DNA from: Lacrimispora xylanisolvens | GTDB lineage: Bacteria > Bacillota > Clostridia > Lachnospirales > Lachnospiraceae | Assembly (NCBI RefSeq): GCF_002934545.1 | Contig: NZ_PTJA01000008.1 | Span: 124,001 to 188,000 of the forward strand | Reading direction: 5' to 3' | Length of the DNA: 64,000 nt | In this document: positions 1 to 7,879 of the stretch, piece by piece | Layout of the letters: every line of letters starts with the position of its first letter | How positions within the stretch are numbered: position 1 is the stretch's first letter | The notes under the pieces: model-generated | The model's database searches: none | Told to the model about the DNA's origin: nothing | The model's input: only the letters and a program-made list of their open reading frames with translations | Translations under genes and position numbers: made by a program

Positions 1-54
1 GTGAGTCCCAGACATTACCGGGAAGAGAAAAAAGATTTAAAGTGTGAAAAATAA
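1..54 (+). CDS. possible 3' end of an upstream gene (partial)
   Basis: Frame 1 is open from the window edge to a TAA at 52-54 and encodes 17 charged residues ending in LKCEK. It runs directly into a hairpin terminator, as the end of a gene would. With so few residues no family can be named, and chance openness cannot be excluded. Confidence 0.3.
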   Translation: MSPRHYREEKKDLKCEK

Positions 55-83
55 GGAGGCAGATCCAGGGATCGCCTCCTTTT
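53..83. terminator. bidirectional intrinsic terminator
   Basis: AAGGAGGC at 53-60 pairs with GCCTCCTT at 74-81, with a short GATC/GATC inner stem. T residues follow on the plus strand. It sits between the plus-strand gene end at 54 and the convergent DUF1858 gene, so it probably ends both. Confidence 0.65.
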
Positions 84-86
84 ACT

Positions 87-287
87 CTATCTGTCTGCTA
101 AGACTTCATTAATCTGAGAAACCAGAACATCACAGTCAATTCCATGAACCTGACAAGCTTCCTCTAAAGACTCTCCCTGAGATGCCGGGCAGCCAAGACA
201 ATGCATACCTGCACGCATAAGCATGGGTGCAACGTTGTCATCCATCTCGAGTAATGCTCCGATCAGCATATTTTTATCAATCTGCAT
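87..287 (-). CDS. DUF1858 domain protein
   Basis: A 66-residue protein matching the DUF1858 family: a short helical domain with a conserved HCLGCPAS segment (CxxC) near residues 29-36, and an E-x-L-E-E-A-C helix after it. In other bacteria DUF1858 occurs alone or fused to hybrid-cluster, rubredoxin or radical-SAM-linked proteins. The two cysteines suggest a redox or metal role, but the function is unknown. The start follows a good AAGGAGGG ribosome binding site (complement near 296-303). It is divergent from the pfl operon with about 250 bp between them, so the regions may share control. I am sure of the family and not of the role. Confidence 0.85.
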   Translation of the reverse strand: MQIDKNMLIGALLEMDDNVAPMLMRAGMHCLGCPASQGESLEEACQVHGIDCDVLVSQINEVLADR

Positions 288-414
288 CTTGTATCCCTCC
301 TTATAAAATTGTACATACTGTTTTTATAATATAATACTTTTTCATGCAATTAGCAAGGGTTTCATTTCCTTTTTTCTTTGAAACCCTTATAGAAAAATTT
401 ATCAATAAGCGCTA

Positions 415-444
415 TTGACATTGTATACAGTATTCATATATAAT
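415..444 (+). promoter_or_regulatory. sigma-A promoter of the pfl operon
   Basis: TTGACA at 415-420 and TATAAT at 439-444 are both perfect hexamers, separated by 18 bp. The nine-base sequence GTATTCATA occurs twice around the -10 element (429-437 and 446-454), possibly a regulator site. Transcription would begin near 451. Confidence 0.8.
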
Positions 445-453
445 GTATTCATA

Positions 454-480
454 CAAAGGTCGTAGGAATTATAACCTTTG
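454..480 (+). promoter_or_regulatory. 5'-terminal stem-loop of the pfl mRNA
   Basis: CAAAGGT (454-460) is the exact reverse complement of ACCTTTG (474-480). The hairpin lies at the predicted very start of the transcript, a position where such hairpins often stabilise mRNA. Function is inferred from position only. Confidence 0.5.
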
Positions 481-538
481 ATGACATTTATTTATTATGG
501 ACACTTATTATAAAGATTTTTTATGGAGGTACAAACAA

Positions 539-2599
539 ATGAGACCGGAATGGAGAGCTTTTAACAACGGCATTTGGGAACACGAGATTAACGTCAGAGA
601 CTTTATTCAGAAGAACTATACCCCTTATGATGGGGATGATACTTTCCTTGCAGGACCGACCAAAAAGACAGAGGAACTGTGGGCACAGGTTATGGAATTA
701 AGCAAACAGGAGCGTGAAGCAGGCGGTGTCCTTGATATGGATACAAAGCTGGTTTCCACGATTACTTCTCATGGCCCGGGATATTTAGACAAGGACAAAG
801 AAACAATTGTTGGATTTCAGACAGATAAGCCTTTTAAACGTTCCCTGCAGCCTTACGGCGGTATCCGAATGGCAGAAAAGGCATGTGCAGACAATGGTTA
901 TACCATTGATCCGGAAATAAAGGAATTTTTCAGCATTCACAGAAAGACACACAATGCAGGCGTTTTTGATGCTTATACAGAAGAAATGCGTAACTGCCGT
1001 TCCAGCCACATCATCACCGGACTTCCAGATGCTTACGGCCGCGGACGTATTATCGGTGATTACAGAAGAGTCGCTCTTTACGGAATCGACCGTCTGATTG
1101 AAGACAAGGAAGAACAGAAGGACACAACTCGTTCTACCATGTATTCTGAAATAATCCGTGAAAGAGAAGAATTATCCGAGCAGATCCGTGCTTTAAAGGA
1201 ATTAAAGAAACTTGGATCTATTTATGGATTTGATATTTCTAAACCTGCTATGAATGTGAAGGAAGCAATTCAGTGGACTTACCTGGCTTACTTGGCTGCA
1301 GTTAAGGAGCAGAACGGTGCTGCCATGTCCCTTGGACGTACTTCTACTTTCATTGATATTTATGCTCAGAGAGATTTGGAAGAAGGCACTTACACAGAAG
1401 AAGAAGTTCAGGAATTTGTTGATCACTTCATTATGAAGCTTCGTCTTGTGAAGTTTGCACGTACACCAGAATACAATGAGCTTTTCTCAGGAGATCCTAC
1501 CTGGGTAACCGAGTCTATCGGTGGTGTGGGTATTGACGGACGTCCTCTTGTAACAAAGATGTCTTTCCGTTACCTTCATACACTTGAGAACTTAGGCACT
1601 GCACCAGAACCTAATTTAACAGTTCTCTGGTCCACAAAGCTTCCTGATAACTTTAAACGTTTCTGCGCTAAGACTTCCATCGCATCTTCTTCTATTCAGT
1701 ATGAGAATGATGATTTAATGAGAGTTACCCACGGTGATGACTATGCCATCGCATGCTGTGTATCTTCCATGAGAGTCGGAAAGGAAATGCAGTTATTCGG
1801 AGCACGTGCCAACCTGGCAAAATGTCTTTTATATGCCATCAACGGCGGTGTGGATGAAATCACAAAGAAACAGATCGGACCGAAATATCGTCCTATTACT
1901 TCTGAGTACTTAGATTATGATGAAGTAATGGATGCTTATAAGGACATGATGCAGTGGCTTGCAAATGTTTATGTAAATGCATTAAACATCATTCACTATA
2001 TGCATGACAAATACAGTTATGAGCGCATTCAGATGGCTCTTCATGATAAAAAAGTAACCCGTTGGTTTGCAACCGGAATTGCTGGTCTTTCCGTTGTGGC
2101 TGACTCACTTTCCGCTATTAAATACGCTAAGGTGAAAGCAATCCGTGATGAGAATGGCATTGTTGTGGATTATGAAATTGAGGGAGATTTCCCGAAATAC
2201 GGAAACAACGATGACCGCGTGGATCAGATTGCAAATGATCTGGTACACACCTTCATGAACTTTGTGAAGTCAAATCACACTTACCGCGGAGGTATTGCAA
2301 CAACTTCCATCTTGACAATTACTTCCAACGTAGTATATGGTAAAAACACAGGAGCAACTCCTGACGGACGTAAGAAGGGTGAAGCGTTTGCACCAGGTGC
2401 AAACCCAATGCACAGAAGAGATACTCATGGTGCAGTCGCATCTCTGGCATCAGTAGCCAAGCTTCCATTTAAGGATGCTCAGGATGGTATCTCCAACACC
2501 TTCTCAATCGTACCGGGAGCTCTTGGCAAAGAGGATAAGATCTTCACCGGAGACTTGGAAGTGGATCTTGAGCTGGCTTTAAGCGAGGATCAGAAGTAA
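539..2599 (+). CDS. pflB: pyruvate formate-lyase core subunit (lacks the glycyl-radical domain)
   Basis: This is the barrel part of formate C-acetyltransferase, which converts pyruvate and CoA to acetyl-CoA and formate. The adjacent catalytic cysteines are in IACCVSSM (Cys406-Cys407), matching the 418/419 pair of E. coli PflB. The conserved [17 protein letters not shown] is at the N-terminus and [20 protein letters not shown] near the end. The protein stops after [11 protein letters not shown]...ALSEDQK at residue 686, where the family normally continues about 70 more residues into the RVSGYAV radical loop. That loop is in a separate gene at 2897-3142. I chose the ATG at 539 over 497 because GGAGG lies 9 bp upstream and the N-terminus then matches the family. 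It starts an operon with two small ORFs and pflA. Confidence 0.93.
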   Translation: MRPEWRAFNNGIWEHEINVRDFIQKNYTPYDGDDTFLAGPTKKTEELWAQVMELSKQEREAGGVLDMDTKLVSTITSHGPGYLDKDKETIVGFQTDKPFKRSLQPYGGIRMAEKACADNGYTIDPEIKEFFSIHRKTHNAGVFDAYTEEMRNCRSSHIITGLPDAYGRGRIIGDYRRVALYGIDRLIEDKEEQKDTTRSTMYSEIIREREELSEQIRALKELKKLGSIYGFDISKPAMNVKEAIQWTYLAYLAAVKEQNGAAMSLGRTSTFIDIYAQRDLEEGTYTEEEVQEFVDHFIMKLRLVKFARTPEYNELFSGDPTWVTESIGGVGIDGRPLVTKMSFRYLHTLENLGTAPEPNLTVLWSTKLPDNFKRFCAKTSIASSSIQYENDDLMRVTHGDDYAIACCVSSMRVGKEMQLFGARANLAKCLLYAINGGVDEITKKQIGPKYRPITSEYLDYDEVMDAYKDMMQWLANVYVNALNIIHYMHDKYSYERIQMALHDKKVTRWFATGIAGLSVVADSLSAIKYAKVKAIRDENGIVVDYEIEGDFPKYGNNDDRVDQIANDLVHTFMNFVKSNHTYRGGIATTSILTITSNVVYGKNTGATPDGRKKGEAFAPGANPMHRRDTHGAVASLASVAKLPFKDAQDGISNTFSIVPGALGKEDKIFTGDLEVDLELALSEDQK

Positions 2600-2611
2600 G
2601 GAGTGGCTGTT

Positions 2612-2848
2612 ATGGCAGATCCCAATGAAAAACAAATTGATGATATCGTTTCAATGCTGGATTCCTTTATGACCAACAACGGCGGTCATATGAATATCCT
2701 TGTAGCTGAGGACGGTACCGTAAACGCCCATAAGACTATGGCGAAGACAGTAACGACAACTAATTCTCCTGACTGTGCCGAAGGCGATGTAGCCTGCCGC
2801 GTTCCTACCCTGTTTCAGGGCATGGACCGGGAAGAGGATGACCAATAA
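2612..2848 (+). CDS. 78-residue paralogue of the N-terminal half of the glycyl-radical domain, without the radical loop
   Basis: It sits between the PFL core and the separate glycyl-radical domain, 12 bp after the core stop, with AAGGAG 8 bp before the ATG. Residues 5-31 (EKQIDDIVSMLD...NGGHMN) align without gaps to the start of the 2897-3142 protein ([12 protein letters not shown]...GGHHLN), about 11 identities in 26. After that the two diverge. The radical motif RVSGYAVNF is absent; instead there is a Thr-rich stretch and a tail with two cysteines, CAEGDVACRVP, then TLFQGM. It may have come from a tandem duplication of the radical domain. It could be an accessory subunit that occupies the domain's docking site, or a scaffold; both ideas are inference. 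No named family is recognised. Confidence 0.75.
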   Translation: MADPNEKQIDDIVSMLDSFMTNNGGHMNILVAEDGTVNAHKTMAKTVTTTNSPDCAEGDVACRVPTLFQGMDREEDDQ

Positions 2849-2896
2849 ACAGTCAGGAATACCAAATGAACGAAAACACATAAGGAGGATAATGCA

Positions 2897-3142
2897 ATGG
2901 CAAATATCAGTGAATCTCAAATCGACAATCTCGTGAACTTATTAGATGGCTATGTAGAAGAAGGCGGACATCACTTAAATGTCAATGTTTTTACAAAGGA
3001 TACTCTTCTGGACGCACAAAAGCATCCGGAGAACTATCCTCAGCTGACCGTTCGTGTGTCCGGTTATGCAGTTAACTTTATCAAGCTTTCAAAAGAACAG
3101 CAGGATGAGGTTATCTCCCGTACATTCCACAGCAATATGTAA
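2897..3142 (+). CDS. stand-alone glycyl-radical domain of pyruvate formate-lyase
   Basis: This 81-residue protein is the C-terminal domain of pyruvate formate-lyase made as a separate polypeptide. It has [17 protein letters not shown], then [15 protein letters not shown] with the radical glycine at Gly56, and ends ISRTFHSNM as full-length PFLs do. It resembles E. coli GrcA (YfiD) and phage Y06I in size and motif. Those proteins rescue oxygen-cleaved PFL, whereas here the neighbouring core has no domain of its own, so this protein should be essential for activity. AAGGAGG stands 8 bp before the ATG. PflA, encoded 26 bp downstream, should abstract hydrogen from Gly56. Identity is certain; the obligatory two-chain enzyme is inferred. 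Confidence 0.93.
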   Translation: MANISESQIDNLVNLLDGYVEEGGHHLNVNVFTKDTLLDAQKHPENYPQLTVRVSGYAVNFIKLSKEQQDEVISRTFHSNM

Positions 3143-3168
3143 CAATCAGAAAAGAAGGCGGTGCACTT

Positions 3169-3936
3169 ATGACAGGACGTATCCATTCCATTGAAAGTTT
3201 TGGTACCGTCGACGGTCCAGGCGTGCGCATGGTGGTGTTTTTTCAGGGCTGCCCCATGCGCTGCCAGTACTGCCATAACCCGGATACCTGGGAGCTGGCA
3301 GGCGGCAGCCTGATGACAGTTGAGGAAATATTAAAGCAATATGAGTCGTCCCGGCATTTTTACCGGGGCGGAGGTATCACAGCCACAGGCGGTGAGCCGC
3401 TGATGCAGCTGGATTTTCTTACCCAGCTGTTTGAAGCAGCAAGAAAAAAGGATATTCATACCTGTCTGGATACCTCTGGAATAACATTTAATAGAGGCAA
3501 TGAAGAATATTTAAGGAAAGTAGACCGTCTTCTTGCTTCAACCAGTCTGGTCATGCTGGATATCAAGCAGATTAATGATATCAGGCACAAACCCTTAACT
3601 GGTCATTCCAATGCAGCTATCCTGGATTTTGCCCGCTATCTTGATGAAAAAGAAATTCCTGTCTGGATTCGCCATGTGGTGGTGCCCGGCATCACAGACG
3701 AAGCCGCAGATTTATACCATCTTGGTCGCTTTATCGGACAGTTAAAAAACGTGAAGGCCCTTGATGTCCTTCCCTATCATGATATGGGAAAGGTGAAATA
3801 TGAAAGTATGGGGATGGATTATCCGCTGAAAGGCGTTCCACCTTTATCAAAGGAAGATGCTCTATCGGCTAAGAAGGTTATTCTTACCGGAATCAGGGAT
3901 GCCCGGACTGATGCGCCTGATCCCTATTGCTCCTAA
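3169..3936 (+). CDS. pflA: pyruvate formate-lyase activating enzyme (radical SAM)
   Basis: A 255-residue radical-SAM enzyme that installs the glycyl radical on pyruvate formate-lyase. The cluster motif is Cys28-x3-Cys32-x2-Cys35 within GCPMRCQYCHNPDTW, preceded by the family signature ESFGTVDGPGVRMVVFFQG. GGEPLMQ (SAM-binding GGE) and DIKQIND follow, with HVVVPGITD in the C-terminal half. Length is normal for PflA. It follows the small glycyl-radical gene by 26 bp with an AAGAAGGCGG-type ribosome binding site, so it is co-transcribed with its substrate. The electron donor may be the ferredoxin encoded next. Confidence 0.97.
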   Translation: MTGRIHSIESFGTVDGPGVRMVVFFQGCPMRCQYCHNPDTWELAGGSLMTVEEILKQYESSRHFYRGGGITATGGEPLMQLDFLTQLFEAARKKDIHTCLDTSGITFNRGNEEYLRKVDRLLASTSLVMLDIKQINDIRHKPLTGHSNAAILDFARYLDEKEIPVWIRHVVVPGITDEAADLYHLGRFIGQLKNVKALDVLPYHDMGKVKYESMGMDYPLKGVPPLSKEDALSAKKVILTGIRDARTDAPDPYCS

Positions 3937-3965
3937 AATTAAACATTAATTGTTACATTTTCTAC

Positions 3966-3994
3966 TTGATTAAATTTTATTAATAGTATAAAAT
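3966..3994 (+). promoter_or_regulatory. probable promoter of the ferredoxin gene
   Basis: TTGATT (3966-3971) and TAAAAT (3989-3994) are 17 bp apart in an AT-rich stretch between pflA and the ferredoxin. It suggests the ferredoxin can be expressed apart from the pfl operon. The hexamers are imperfect. Confidence 0.45.
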
Positions 3995-4031
3995 ATAGAA
4001 AAATGTATAGAATATAAGGAGGTTATTTATC

Positions 4032-4202
4032 ATGGCACGTGTTATTAGTGACGCTTGTGTTAGTTGCGGTTCATGCGAAGGCGAATGCCCAGTAAGCGCT
4101 ATCAGCCAGGGTGATTCTCAGTTTGTTATTGATGCAGATGCTTGTATCGATTGCGGCGCATGTGAAGGCGTATGCCCAACAGGAGCTATTTCTGAAGCTT
4201 AA
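4032..4202 (+). CDS. 2[4Fe-4S] clostridial-type ferredoxin
   Basis: A 56-residue protein with two classic cluster motifs: Cys9-x2-Cys12-x2-Cys15-x3-Cys19-Pro and Cys38-x2-Cys41-x2-Cys44-x3-Cys48-Pro. This pattern and length are those of clostridial bacterial ferredoxins, soluble low-potential electron carriers. AAGGAGG stands upstream of the ATG. Its place right after pflA makes it a plausible reductant for the PflA cluster, but it may equally serve pyruvate:ferredoxin oxidoreductase or hydrogenase elsewhere. A terminator follows at once. Confidence 0.96.
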   Translation: MARVISDACVSCGSCEGECPVSAISQGDSQFVIDADACIDCGACEGVCPTGAISEA

Positions 4203-4218
4203 TTATTTGAATACATAT

Positions 4219-4248
4219 ATGCCTCTTCCGTAAGGGAGGGGCATTTTG
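4219..4248 (+). terminator. intrinsic terminator after the ferredoxin gene
   Basis: ATGCCTCTTCC (4219-4229) pairs with GGGAGGGGCAT (with wobble) around a GTAA loop, and TTTTG follows. It starts 17 bp past the stop codon. Confidence 0.75.
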
Positions 4249-4305
4249 TTATTGATTTCCATATCTATTAATTATCACTTATGTTAGTTGTGAAAGGAAG
4301 TTAGT

Positions 4306-5022
4306 ATGAGAAAACCGCTGATAGGATTGACGCCTGCCCACGATACGGATAACAATGATATTAAGATGAGACCTACCTATTTACGTGCGTTAAAGGCTGC
4401 GGGGGGGATTCCGGTTGTTATGCCGCTGGAGGCTGATGAGGAAGAACTGAAGCAGTTGGCTGATGAGTTGGATGGTTTTTTGTTTACTGGAGGACCGGAT
4501 GTTCATCCGTTTTTGTTTGGTGAGGAAACTCAGGTACATTGCGGCAATGTATCAGAGGCAAGGGATCGGATGGAGATTGGGCTTCTGCCATATGTTCTGG
4601 AAAAGCAAAAACCGGTTCTTGGGATATGCAGAGGGGTTCAGGTGTTGAATATCGCTATGGGCGGAACGATCTGGCAGGATATCTTTTCTATGACAAAATC
4701 GGATTTTCCTATCGCACATACTCAGCCATTTGCATATCATATGCCCAGCCATACGGTTTCTTTGGAAAAGGGAACCATGCTAAGGGAAATCGCTGGTATG
4801 GATACATTACGGGTTAACAGCATGCATCATCAGGTCGTAAAGGATTTGGGGCAGGGACTGGTTGCATCGGCTTACTCTCCGGATGGTTTGATTGAGGGGG
4901 TGGAAATGCCTGGATACCCATTCTTTGTGGGAGTTCAGTGGCATCCGGAATATTTGTGGGAAAAGAATGAGGAAGTTTTTCGGCTTTTTAAGAGGTTTGT
5001 AGAAGCTTGCTCTGAGAATTAA
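4306..5022 (+). CDS. class I glutamine amidotransferase-like hydrolase (gamma-glutamyl-GABA hydrolase family)
   Basis: A 238-residue protein of the peptidase C26 / PuuD family, which cleaves gamma-glutamyl bonds such as in gamma-glutamyl-GABA. The N-terminus RKPLIGLTPAHD, the segment DGFLFTGGPDVHP, the nucleophile elbow GICRGVQ (Cys108) and the catalytic pair in WHPEY (His213, Glu215) are all present, so it should be active. No putrescine-pathway genes lie nearby, so the natural substrate is open. It is a single gene flanked by terminators, with AAAGGAAG before the ATG. Confidence 0.88.
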   Translation: MRKPLIGLTPAHDTDNNDIKMRPTYLRALKAAGGIPVVMPLEADEEELKQLADELDGFLFTGGPDVHPFLFGEETQVHCGNVSEARDRMEIGLLPYVLEKQKPVLGICRGVQVLNIAMGGTIWQDIFSMTKSDFPIAHTQPFAYHMPSHTVSLEKGTMLREIAGMDTLRVNSMHHQVVKDLGQGLVASAYSPDGLIEGVEMPGYPFFVGVQWHPEYLWEKNEEVFRLFKRFVEACSEN

Positions 5023-5030
5023 GACGTTTT

Positions 5031-5075
5031 AAAAAATCCGCAGTTTACACTCTCAGTGGCAACTGCGGATTTTTT
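5031..5075. terminator. bidirectional intrinsic terminator
   Basis: A 15-bp perfect stem, 5031-5045 with 5061-5075, is flanked by A and T runs so it works in both directions. It separates the convergent amidotransferase and MerR-type genes. Confidence 0.9.
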
Positions 5076-5120
5076 GCCTGAGCCGCTTCTGGGCTCTTTT
5101 TATCTGAAAGTGAGAGAATG

Positions 5121-5780
5121 CTATAACTTTTTTCCGTTTCGACCAAATTTCTTTTTGCGGTTAAAGAAGGGGATCTTGGATGCTGCAGCTTCTGCACGGC
5201 CTTTGTTATCTTTCTGATAGGTACGAAGCAGCTCGTCCAACTGTTTGTAGCGCTCTTCTTCTTTTTCTTCCTTCAGGTTCATTAAGTACTCCATTTCCTT
5301 AATGACCTTGTCATTGACCAGACTGCTGACGTCCTGGCTCAACTGCTCATTATTTAACTCCAACGCACGTCCAATGATGTGATTCATGATTTCCTGAAAC
5401 TGTTCCATCTTTCCCTGTGCAATAGAGACCTGTGCTGTGTTATGTACCTCCAGGCCTGACTCGCCGTCTTCTCCGGCTAATCCACTGTCTTTTAATTCCT
5501 GGGTCATCTGCCCCTCCAATAACTCATCAGGTATAACCGGATCCTTTCCGTCCCCAATGACTTTTTCAAGCGCTGTCTTAATGGCTTTTAACTGATATCC
5601 CTTTTCCTTTAAGTCCTTGATCTGCTTGAATAAACGGATGTGTGCTTCGGTGTAATACCGGTGTCCCATTTCATTCCTGGGAATGTTTAACTCTAGCTCG
5701 TCCTCCCAGTATCTAAGGACATGGGATTCTACATCAACCTTTTTTGATGCATCCGATATTAAGTAATGTATCTCAGCCAT
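5121..5780 (-). CDS. MerR-family transcriptional regulator
   Basis: A 219-residue protein with an N-terminal MerR winged helix (SDASKKVDVESHVLRYWEDE, then HRYYTEAHIRLFKQI) over residues 1-75, followed by a charged helical region and a basic tail ending KKKFGRNGKKL. It has no obvious metal-binding cysteines or ligand domain and resembles the uncharacterised Firmicute MerR-like proteins with a long C-terminal coiled coil. The longer reading frame would start at 5816, but AAAGGAGAGG lies just upstream of the ATG at 5780 and the MerR domain begins there. The target is unknown. Confidence 0.85.
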   Translation of the reverse strand: MAEIHYLISDASKKVDVESHVLRYWEDELELNIPRNEMGHRYYTEAHIRLFKQIKDLKEKGYQLKAIKTALEKVIGDGKDPVIPDELLEGQMTQELKDSGLAGEDGESGLEVHNTAQVSIAQGKMEQFQEIMNHIIGRALELNNEQLSQDVSSLVNDKVIKEMEYLMNLKEEKEEERYKQLDELLRTYQKDNKGRAEAAASKIPFFNRKKKFGRNGKKL

Positions 5781-5950
5781 AGCTATATCCTCTCCTTTGG
5801 TTCGTTTAGTTTTCATAACCTTACTATTTATATCTTATGCGGGTATGATACGGATTATGAATAAGATGTTGAAATTTTTTTTATGGGAGGCGGGGATTTT
5901 TCGAGGGGGGTGAGGAAAAGATAGGTTGAGAGGTCAGGTATCCGCAGGAG

Positions 5951-6081
5951 CCATCTGGTAGAAAAATTGTGGAACAATTTTTCTACCAGATGGGGAGCGT
6001 TCGCTCCATAGAAAAAGGGGTAGCCCCTCTGGGAAAAACAAATGCATTTGTTTTTCCCAGAGGGGCTACCCCTTTTTCTAT
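5951..6081. repeat. triple hairpin cluster with a 74-bp perfect palindrome
   Basis: Three inverted repeats stand end to end just past the dnaB stop. First is a 20-bp perfect stem (5951-5970 with 5974-5993) around a 3-base loop. Second is GGAGCG/CGCTCC (5994-5999 with 6002-6007). Third is a 74-bp perfect palindrome without a spacer (6008-6044 mirrored by 6045-6081), which itself contains smaller GGGGTAGCCCC and CTGGG...CCCAG palindromes. The last arm could act as a dnaB terminator on the minus strand, but the size and perfection go far beyond what a terminator needs. It may be a member of a dispersed palindromic repeat family. Confidence 0.85.
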
Positions 6082-6086
6082 CCTGC

Positions 6087-7421
6087 TCATTGCCGGGCCA
6101 TGTTTGCGAACTTCGTATACTCCGGTCTCCAAACCAGATTTACCGTCCCTATCGGACCATTTCTCTGCTTCGCTATAATAACTTCCGCAATATTCGGCAT
6201 ATCAGTATCTTTATTATAATAATCATCTCGATACAAAAACATAACCACATCGGCATCCTGCTCGATCGCTCCCGACTCTCTAAGATCCGACAACATCGGC
6301 CGATGATCCGGCCTTGTCTCACAGGCTCTACTCAACTGGGATAGCGCTATTACCGGCGCACTTAACTCTCTTGCAAGGGCTTTTAATGATCGGGAGATCT
6401 CGGAAATCTCCTGCTGACGATTCTCTCCGCCTTTTCCGCTTCCGCTCATCAACTGTAAGTAGTCAATAATCACTACGCTTAACCCGTATTCTAACTTCAT
6501 CTTCCTGCACCTGGAACGCAGCTCCATAATTGAAATTCCAGGGGTGTCATCGATAATTAACTTGGAATTTCCGATTACCCCGATTCCTTCCACTACCGCA
6601 TCCCAGTCACTGTCCGATAACGTTCCTGTCCTTAACTTCTGGGAATCTACATTGGACTCCATGGCCAGCATACGGTTTACTAACTGCTCCTTTGACATCT
6701 CCAGACTGAATACCATGGCTGGAAGCCCCTTCTTCACGGCTATATGATCTACCAGATTCAATACAAATGCAGTCTTACCCATAGAAGGACGGGCCGCGAT
6801 CAGAACGAAATCAGACGGCTGAAGTCCGGAAGTCTTATAATCCAGATCAATAAAACCGGTTGGAACTCCTGTTACGGTTCCCTGATTCTTGGAGGCTTCC
6901 TCAATTTTCTCCAGTACATTCATGGCTACCTGGCGAATGGGTACGAAATCTCCGGAATTACGATTCTGGAGTAAGTTAAATATGGTTTTCTCTGTATTAG
7001 CCAGAATATCCTCCAGGGGTTCCTTTCCTGCATAACAGGTATTGGCTATATCCTCGTTTATCTTAATCAGACGCCTTAATACAGCCTTGTCCCTTACTAT
7101 TTTAGCATAGGACCTTACATTCGCAGAGGTTGGAACCGTTGTAATGATGTCTCTTACAAATTCCAGGCTGGATACCTCAGGGGGAACGTCTTTTTCTTTT
7201 AAACGGTTCTGCAAAGTGATTAAGTCCACCGGCAGATTCTCATTAAAAAGCTCCAGCATGGCCTCAAACATGACGCCATACTGGTGCTGATAAAAATCTC
7301 CTGCTGTAACGATCTCGGAAGCAGCAATGATCGCATCCCGATCCATCAGCATGGATCCGATGACGGACTGCTCGGCCTCAATGCTGTGAGGGAGTATCCG
7401 TTTGATCAGGGCCTCATCCAT
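6087..7421 (-). CDS. dnaB: replicative DNA helicase DnaB
   Basis: A 444-residue hexameric helicase that unwinds DNA at the replication fork. The N-terminal primase-interacting domain begins with PHSIEAEQSVIGSML. The RecA-like domain has Walker A ARPSMGKTAF, Walker B VVIIDYLQLM, and the arginine-finger region LRESGAIEQDADVVMFLYR. The length is normal. AGGAGGCACAGAT precedes the ATG. It lies 11 bp after rplI in the usual Firmicute order gdpP-rplI-dnaB. The unusual palindrome cluster starts 5 bp beyond its stop. Confidence 0.97.
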   Translation of the reverse strand: MDEALIKRILPHSIEAEQSVIGSMLMDRDAIIAASEIVTAGDFYQHQYGVMFEAMLELFNENLPVDLITLQNRLKEKDVPPEVSSLEFVRDIITTVPTSANVRSYAKIVRDKAVLRRLIKINEDIANTCYAGKEPLEDILANTEKTIFNLLQNRNSGDFVPIRQVAMNVLEKIEEASKNQGTVTGVPTGFIDLDYKTSGLQPSDFVLIAARPSMGKTAFVLNLVDHIAVKKGLPAMVFSLEMSKEQLVNRMLAMESNVDSQKLRTGTLSDSDWDAVVEGIGVIGNSKLIIDDTPGISIMELRSRCRKMKLEYGLSVVIIDYLQLMSGSGKGGENRQQEISEISRSLKALARELSAPVIALSQLSRACETRPDHRPMLSDLRESGAIEQDADVVMFLYRDDYYNKDTDMPNIAEVIIAKQRNGPIGTVNLVWRPEYTKFANMARQ

Positions 7422-7432
7422 ATCTGTGCCTC

Positions 7433-7879
7433 CTAGCTCTCTATTACCTTAACATTTAATTTCGCAGTTACTTCCTTATGAAGCTTAACCGGAACCTCAT
7501 GGGTACCAAACGTCTTTAACGGTTCAGGAAGAACCAGTTTCTTCTTATCAATATCTAATCCAAGCTGGCTTGTGATCGCCTGGGCAATCTCCTTACCGGA
7601 AACGGAACCAAATGCTCTTCCGCCTTCCCCTGCACGGATTGTAAGAGTAATGGAAGCTTCTTCTATCTTCTTACCCAGCTCTTTTGCTGCTTCCAGCTGA
7701 TCTGCTGCGATCTTTGCTTCATTGGCTTTCTGAAGCTTTAAGTCGTTTAAATTTTTTGTATTTGCTTCCATTCCCAGTTTTTTCGGGAGAATGAAATTTC
7801 TTGCATATCCGTCATTGACCTTAACGATCTGTCCCTTTTTTCCCAGTGCTTTTACATCTTCTAATAATACAATATCCAT
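7433..7879 (-). CDS. rplI: 50S ribosomal protein L9
   Basis: A 148-residue protein with the L9 signature: [19 protein letters not shown], then [16 protein letters not shown], a central helix, and a C-terminal rRNA-binding domain containing [12 protein letters not shown]. Full length. Its ATG overlaps the stop of gdpP by one base (TAATG), which suggests translational coupling. Confidence 0.98.
   Translation of the reverse strand: MDIVLLEDVKALGKKGQIVKVNDGYARNFILPKKLGMEANTKNLNDLKLQKANEAKIAADQLEAAKELGKKIEEASITLTIRAGEGGRAFGSVSGKEIAQAITSQLGLDIDKKKLVLPEPLKTFGTHEVPVKLHKEVTAKLNVKVIES

Noticed and set aside
2600-2848. The small ORF as a mere frameshifted remnant of the PFL C-terminus
   Set aside because: It has its own ribosome binding site and an intact frame, and a complete radical domain follows separately, so a simple frameshift does not explain it.
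6042-6344. Plus-strand open frame of 100 codons at the palindrome
   Set aside because: It begins inside the palindrome and runs antisense to the conserved end of dnaB, with no ribosome binding site.
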